Below are positions 6,678 to 7,212 of a stretch of 7,212 nucleotides of DNA, piece after piece. The stretch is from Candidatus Cloacimonadota bacterium (lineage in GTDB: Bacteria > Cloacimonadota > Cloacimonadia > Cloacimonadales > Cloacimonadaceae). The notes below the pieces were generated by a model that was not told the origin of the DNA, did no database searches, and was given only the letters and a program-made list of their open reading frames with translations. A program made the translations under genes and the position numbers. The stretch lies in assembly GCA_027318525.1 (NCBI GenBank), contig DAHVPA010000097.1:1-7212 (forward strand), written 5' to 3'. Position 1 is the first letter of the stretch. Each line of letters opens with the position of its first letter.

Positions 6678-6683
6678 TCCTCT
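6678..6683 (-). promoter_or_regulatory. Ribosome binding site of the parvulin gene
   Basis: On the reverse strand AGAGGA lies in the 13-bp gap right after the miaA stop codon and five bases before the ATG. It supports the start and operon-style translation. Confidence 0.7.
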
Positions 6684-6685
6684 GA

Positions 6686-7212
6686 TTATAAGTTCCTAAA
6701 ATAGCTTTCTGCCGATTTCAAGACATTATTAATATTAATCGAATTCAAGGGCTCAGACAAGTTGAATTTACATTTTCTATACCAAGTCATCTGCCTTTTT
6801 GCATAATTTCGGGTGTGTTGTTGTGCAATTTTAAGACAATTATGTAGAGTATCAGTGTCTTCCATAAATGGCTGGAACTCTTTATAGCCGACGCTGTTAA
6901 ACCCTGGATCGCTCCATTTATAGCCTTTGGCTAAAACAGCGCTGATTTCATCCAATAATCCTTCCTGCAGCATCTCATCAACTCTATCATCAATTCTTTG
7001 ATAAAGCACATCTCTATTTTCTTGCAGGCAAATCTGGTAAGGTGCATAGGTTTTTTTGGTCTTCTGGTACTGCCAGTGTTCGCTGATAGGTTTACCTGTA
7101 GCTCTAAAGACTTCCAGAGCTCGGAGGATACGCTGACTATCATTGGGTTTAATATTTCTGGCTGCCGGAGGATCAATATTTTGTAGAAGTATGTATAAGC
7201 TTTCCAGACCCT
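6686..7212 (-). CDS. miaA: tRNA dimethylallyltransferase, C-terminal 174 residues (cut by window edge)
   Basis: The C-terminal 174 residues of MiaA, which transfers a dimethylallyl group to the N6 of adenosine 37 in tRNAs reading codons that begin with U. The frame is open to the right edge, so the N-terminal P-loop half (roughly 130-140 residues if of usual length) lies outside. Recognisable parts of the fragment, counted from the first full codon at 7210, are NDSQRILRALEVFRATGKPIS (23-43), RIDDRVDEMLQEGLLDEI (72-89), NSVGYKEF (105-112) and TRNYAKRQMTWYR (133-145), the last being the conserved late tRNA-binding segment. The GTG at 7007-7009 is an internal valine codon, not a start, because family motifs continue upstream of it. 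The stop TAA (6686-6688) is 13 bp before the parvulin start. I see no frameshift. Confidence 0.95.
   Translation of the reverse strand, partial: GLESLYILLQNIDPPAARNIKPNDSQRILRALEVFRATGKPISEHWQYQKTKKTYAPYQICLQENRDVLYQRIDDRVDEMLQEGLLDEISAVLAKGYKWSDPGFNSVGYKEFQPFMEDTDTLHNCLKIAQQHTRNYAKRQMTWYRKCKFNLSEPLNSININNVLKSAESYFRNL

Noticed and set aside
6686..7009. A short 107-residue gene starting at the GTG near 7009
   Set aside because: MiaA sequence continues in frame upstream to the window edge (for example the RILRALEVF and TGKPIS motifs), so the GTG is internal.
6931..7176. Alternative - strand frame overlapping miaA
   Set aside because: The neighbouring frame carries continuous MiaA motifs from the window edge to the stop. 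This one has none.

Overview
The window looks like ordinary chromosome from a Gram-negative bacterium. The signs are a lipoprotein-type substrate-binding protein and a fragment whose closing pattern resembles the LptA/OstA family. The protein style reminds me of Cloacimonadota or another FCB-type anaerobe, but this is only an impression and no rRNA or marker gene is present to settle it. I see no tRNA, rRNA, CRISPR array, insertion sequence, integrase or phage gene.

Layout. (a) 1-239, + strand: the C-terminal end of a gene that enters from the left, possibly OstA/LptA-like. It meets, stop codon to stop codon with no gap, (b) a flavin-reductase-like FMN-binding protein on the - strand (240-728). 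(c) A 157 bp divergent intergenic stretch carries a candidate reverse promoter and a 10-bp direct repeat. (d) A family 1 (UgpB-like) solute-binding lipoprotein lies on the + strand (886-2172) and is closed by a clear intrinsic terminator (2193-2226), with no ABC permease or ATPase gene nearby. (e) A 350 bp AT-rich non-coding region ends in a good sigma-70-type promoter. (f) A two-gene + strand unit follows: a PIN-PhoH (YlaK/PhoH2-type) ATPase (2523-3872) and, 18 bp later, an alanine racemase with about 255 extra C-terminal residues (3891-5774). (g) On the - strand, entering from the right edge, miaA (cut at its 5' end) is followed 13 bp later by a signal-peptide-less parvulin-type peptidyl-prolyl isomerase (5818-6672).

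The genes are mostly housekeeping: RNA handling (PhoH, MiaA), D-alanine supply for peptidoglycan (Alr), protein folding (parvulin), solute uptake and flavin redox. They do not form one obvious pathway. The most unusual item is the alanine racemase. All its recognisable catalytic positions are intact, but it carries a long C-terminal region that I do not recognise. That region begins at about the point where base composition falls from roughly 40-53% G+C to roughly 30-40%, and the low G+C continues into the parvulin gene. No complete new defence or mobile system is visible.
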